From Bacteroidales bacterium (GTDB taxonomy: Bacteria; Bacteroidota; Bacteroidia; Bacteroidales; Muribaculaceae), in NCBI GenBank assembly GCA_004553485.1, contig SFLG01000033.1:1-16856 (forward strand): 16,856 bases of DNA. The letters run 5' to 3'. The number at the start of each line of letters is the position of its first letter. Within the stretch, counting starts at the first letter, position 1. Below, piece after piece: positions 14,690 through 16,856 of this stretch. The notes under the pieces are model-generated. The model had not been told where the DNA came from, ran no database searches, and was given only the letters and a program-made list of their open reading frames with translations. The position numbers were made by a program, and so were the translations under genes.

Positions 14690-14704
14690 AAATAATTATC
14701 TTTG
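14674..14704 (+). promoter_or_regulatory. Promoter of the sugar dehydratase gene
   Basis: TATCTTTG (14697-14704) with TTG (14674-14676) 20 nt upstream. It overlaps the oppositely directed DUF5606 promoter, so RNA polymerase binding at one could interfere with the other. It predicts an 80-nt leader before the ATG at 14791. Confidence 0.6.
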
Positions 14705-14790
14705 CAATCAGTAAGGCCAATCAGCTCTGTTTAAACGCAGTCTAAATCAAACCTTATCGCATCTTCATCTTGACTACAGCTCAACCAAAT

Positions 14791-16791
14791 ATGCTAAGAA
14801 AAATTGCACAACTGCTCACGCACAACATGATAACAGCGCGTTTTCTCCGTGGTCCTGCGCCCCGGTGGGCTGTATTCGGCACCGACGTGCTTCTTGTATG
14901 GGTGTCGGCAATCGTCACTCTGGCATTCAACTCCAACGCCACCCCCGATGTCGAGAGCGGCATCTTCAGCATTTGGACCAAAAGCCTGGCAGTCACAGCG
15001 ATATATGCCTTATTCATGCTCATCTTGGGCACATACCGGTCTGTAATCCGCCTCTCCACCTTTTACGACACCTATCAGGTCGCCAAGTCGGTAGTGCTGG
15101 CATCGCTGACAATCTTCCTGCTCGAGAGCGCATTCAACTGGACCGGCACGGCACGCTACATCGGCGCATGGAACATCTTTGTGCTCGGCATCTTCGCTTT
15201 TGCCATGATGATGACGCTGCGCCTGCTTATCAAGTACTTCTACGGACTGCTGTGCACCGATATGCACGCAAAACGCGTGGTGATACTGGGTTCGAGCATC
15301 AGCTCGTTCACCCTGTCGACGGCACTGCTCTCGTCGGCCGACAGCGGCTTCAAGCCCGTGCTCATGCTAAGCACAAACGAGCGTTTCGCCGACAAGACCG
15401 TCAACGGCATACCCATCCGCGAGTACAACCCCAACAACGTCGCCGACGTTTTCAAAGCCTGCGCCGCCGACACACTGCTGCTGCTGAACTCCGAGATCGA
15501 CTTCCTGCGCAACGGCGCCGCCGACGTCTTCCTCAGCAACAACATCAACATGATGCTGCTCAACCAGACCGAGACTTACGACCCGTCGGACAACCACAAC
15601 ATGTCGGTAACGGCCAAGGTTGAGAACATACACATCGAGGACCTGCTGGGACGCAAGCCCATCGACACCCACAACCCCGCCGTCAACGACAGCGTGCGCG
15701 ACCGCACCGTGCTCATCACCGGCGCCGCCGGCTCGATTGGCTCCGAAATCACCCGACAGATCGCCGGCATGAACCCCGGCCGCATAATCCTGGTCGACCA
15801 GGCCGAGACACCCATGCACGAGCTGCAGCTCGAGCTGGAGCGCTCGTTCCCCAACATCCGCGTCAAACTGTGCATCGCCGATATCGCTAACGAGATACGC
15901 ATGCGCGGCATCTTTGACCGCTACCGCCCGCAGGTTGTCTACCATGCCGCAGCTTACAAGCACGTGCCCATGATGGAGCGCAACCCCGTCGAGGCCGTGC
16001 ACACCAACGTCTTCGGCACCAAAATCGTGGCCGACCTTTCGATGCGCCACGGTGTCGAATGTTTCGTAATGATCAGCACCGACAAGGCCGTCAACCCCAC
16101 AAATATCATGGGCGCGTCCAAGCGTATAGCCGAAATTTACGTGCAGTCGCTGGCAATGTCGATAAAGGGACAGTCACGCAACAACACCCGCTTCGTCACC
16201 ACACGCTTCGGCAACGTCCTCGGGTCGAACGGCTCGGTCATCCCCCTCTTCCGCCGTCAGATTGCCGAGGGCGGTCCCGTCACCGTCACCCACCGCGACA
16301 TCATCCGCTACTTCATGACCATCCCCGAAGCCTGCAAGCTCGTGCTCGAGGCAGGATGCATGGCCGACGGCGGCGAAATCTTCATCTTCGACATGGGCAA
16401 GCCCATCCGCATCTACGACCTGGCCACACGCATGATCCAGCTTGCCGGTCTGCGCCCCGGAAAAGACATCCGCATCGTAGAGACAGGCCTGCGCCCCGGC
16501 GAGAAACTGTTTGAAGAGCTGCTCAACGACCACGAGCGCACGCTGCCCACCCACCACCGCAAAATCATGATTGCCAAAGTGCGCACCTACGACTACGCAC
16601 AGGTGTGCGAGCACCTTGCCGAGCTGCACGACAACCTGCTCAGAGACAACGAGCACGACATCGTAGCATCGATGAAACGCCTCGTCCCCGAGTTCAAGAG
16701 CCAGAACTCCACCTTCATGGCCATCGACCGCGAAATCTCCGACGCCGAAGTCATCCACGAAATCCCCGACTCCAAAACCGGCATCGTCTGA
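14791..16791 (+). CDS. Membrane-anchored UDP-GlcNAc 4,6-dehydratase-type enzyme (WbpM/CapD/FlaA1-long family)
   Basis: 666 residues from ATG at 14791; the frame reaches a TTG at 14770, but ATG is preferred. Four membrane helices (about 27-46, 65-82, 100-115, 128-147) are followed by a CoA-binding-like Rossmann region (about 162-290) and a short-chain dehydratase domain. That domain has the NAD-binding GAAGSIG (311-317), YHAAAYKHVPMME (384-396) and STDKAVNPTNIMGASKR (429-445). The usual Tyr of YxxxK is Met (M440-x-x-x-K444), giving the Ser/Thr-Met-Lys arrangement known for long WbpM-like enzymes. By family it converts UDP-GlcNAc to a UDP-4-keto-6-deoxy sugar at the inner membrane for capsule, O-antigen or glycoprotein sugars. 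The substrate is not provable here. It is likely the first gene of a polysaccharide operon beyond the window. Confidence 0.93.
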   Translation: MLRKIAQLLTHNMITARFLRGPAPRWAVFGTDVLLVWVSAIVTLAFNSNATPDVESGIFSIWTKSLAVTAIYALFMLILGTYRSVIRLSTFYDTYQVAKSVVLASLTIFLLESAFNWTGTARYIGAWNIFVLGIFAFAMMMTLRLLIKYFYGLLCTDMHAKRVVILGSSISSFTLSTALLSSADSGFKPVLMLSTNERFADKTVNGIPIREYNPNNVADVFKACAADTLLLLNSEIDFLRNGAADVFLSNNINMMLLNQTETYDPSDNHNMSVTAKVENIHIEDLLGRKPIDTHNPAVNDSVRDRTVLITGAAGSIGSEITRQIAGMNPGRIILVDQAETPMHELQLELERSFPNIRVKLCIADIANEIRMRGIFDRYRPQVVYHAAAYKHVPMMERNPVEAVHTNVFGTKIVADLSMRHGVECFVMISTDKAVNPTNIMGASKRIAEIYVQSLAMSIKGQSRNNTRFVTTRFGNVLGSNGSVIPLFRRQIAEGGPVTVTHRDIIRYFMTIPEACKLVLEAGCMADGGEIFIFDMGKPIRIYDLATRMIQLAGLRPGKDIRIVETGLRPGEKLFEELLNDHERTLPTHHRKIMIAKVRTYDYAQVCEHLAELHDNLLRDNEHDIVASMKRLVPEFKSQNSTFMAIDREISDAEVIHEIPDSKTGIV

Positions 16792-16856
16792 CCCCTCCGT
16801 CATAGCGCAGAAGGGCGATGTCATCACCGTCATGGCTTCGTCACACCTCTTCAAGC
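16792..16856 (+). other. Region after the dehydratase gene, next gene not callable
   Basis: The last 65 bp contain ATG codons at 16819 and 16832 with open frames to the window end (the second reads MASSHLFK). Either could start a downstream polysaccharide gene, but the sequence is too short to identify anything. No terminator hairpin is visible, which is compatible with an operon continuing to the right. Confidence 0.25.

Noticed and set aside
14770..14790. TTG start for the dehydratase, seven codons upstream
   Set aside because: An ATG at 14791 gives a normal N-terminus for the family and no ribosome-binding evidence favours the TTG.

Overview
The window looks like a chromosomal segment from a GC-rich member of the Bacteroidales; the Muribaculaceae are a reasonable guess but not proven. 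Three things support this. Several intergenic regions carry the Bacteroidetes promoter layout (TTTG, about 19 nt, TAnnTTTG). Shine-Dalgarno sequences are scarce. Several proteins belong to Bacteroidetes-typical families (DUF5606, a DUF5723-like barrel, lipoproteins with acidic residues just after the cysteine). I see no insertion sequence, phage gene, CRISPR array, tRNA or rRNA.

Left part (1-4607, all minus strand). In transcription order: trmN6 (tRNA methyltransferase), a CPBP-family intramembrane protease, then panC, panD and ffh behind a strong promoter, and folD cut by the left edge. panC and panD supply two steps of pantothenate/CoA synthesis. Ffh is the signal-recognition-particle GTPase. 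A clear intrinsic terminator separates ffh from folD. trmN6 diverges from engB, with promoters packed into 90 bp.

Middle (4696-8807, plus strand). engB/ysxC, a ribosome-assembly GTPase, is followed by a 240-bp spacer containing a perfect 16-bp inverted repeat with two mutually exclusive pairings. Next comes a two-gene unit: a 601-residue lipoprotein that may be surface exposed, and a 454-residue outer-membrane beta-barrel. Neither has a known function. This pair is the best candidate for an undescribed system. A long hairpin ends the unit and faces a convergent phosphoethanolamine-transferase-like membrane enzyme (8919-10577).

Right part (10578-16856). A long RelA/SpoT homologue has lost its hydrolase residues but kept its synthetase. 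A 14-codon leader ORF overlaps its start, and it is followed at 20 nt by a small lipoprotein, probably in the same operon. A 17-bp-stem terminator separates this operon from a convergent DUF5606 gene, which has an in-frame stop followed by a coding-like tail. That gene diverges from a membrane-anchored UDP-sugar 4,6-dehydratase of the WbpM/CapD type, likely the first gene of a surface-polysaccharide cluster continuing beyond the right edge. Much of the window concerns the cell envelope (lipoproteins, barrel, PEtN transferase, capsule enzyme) alongside housekeeping genes.
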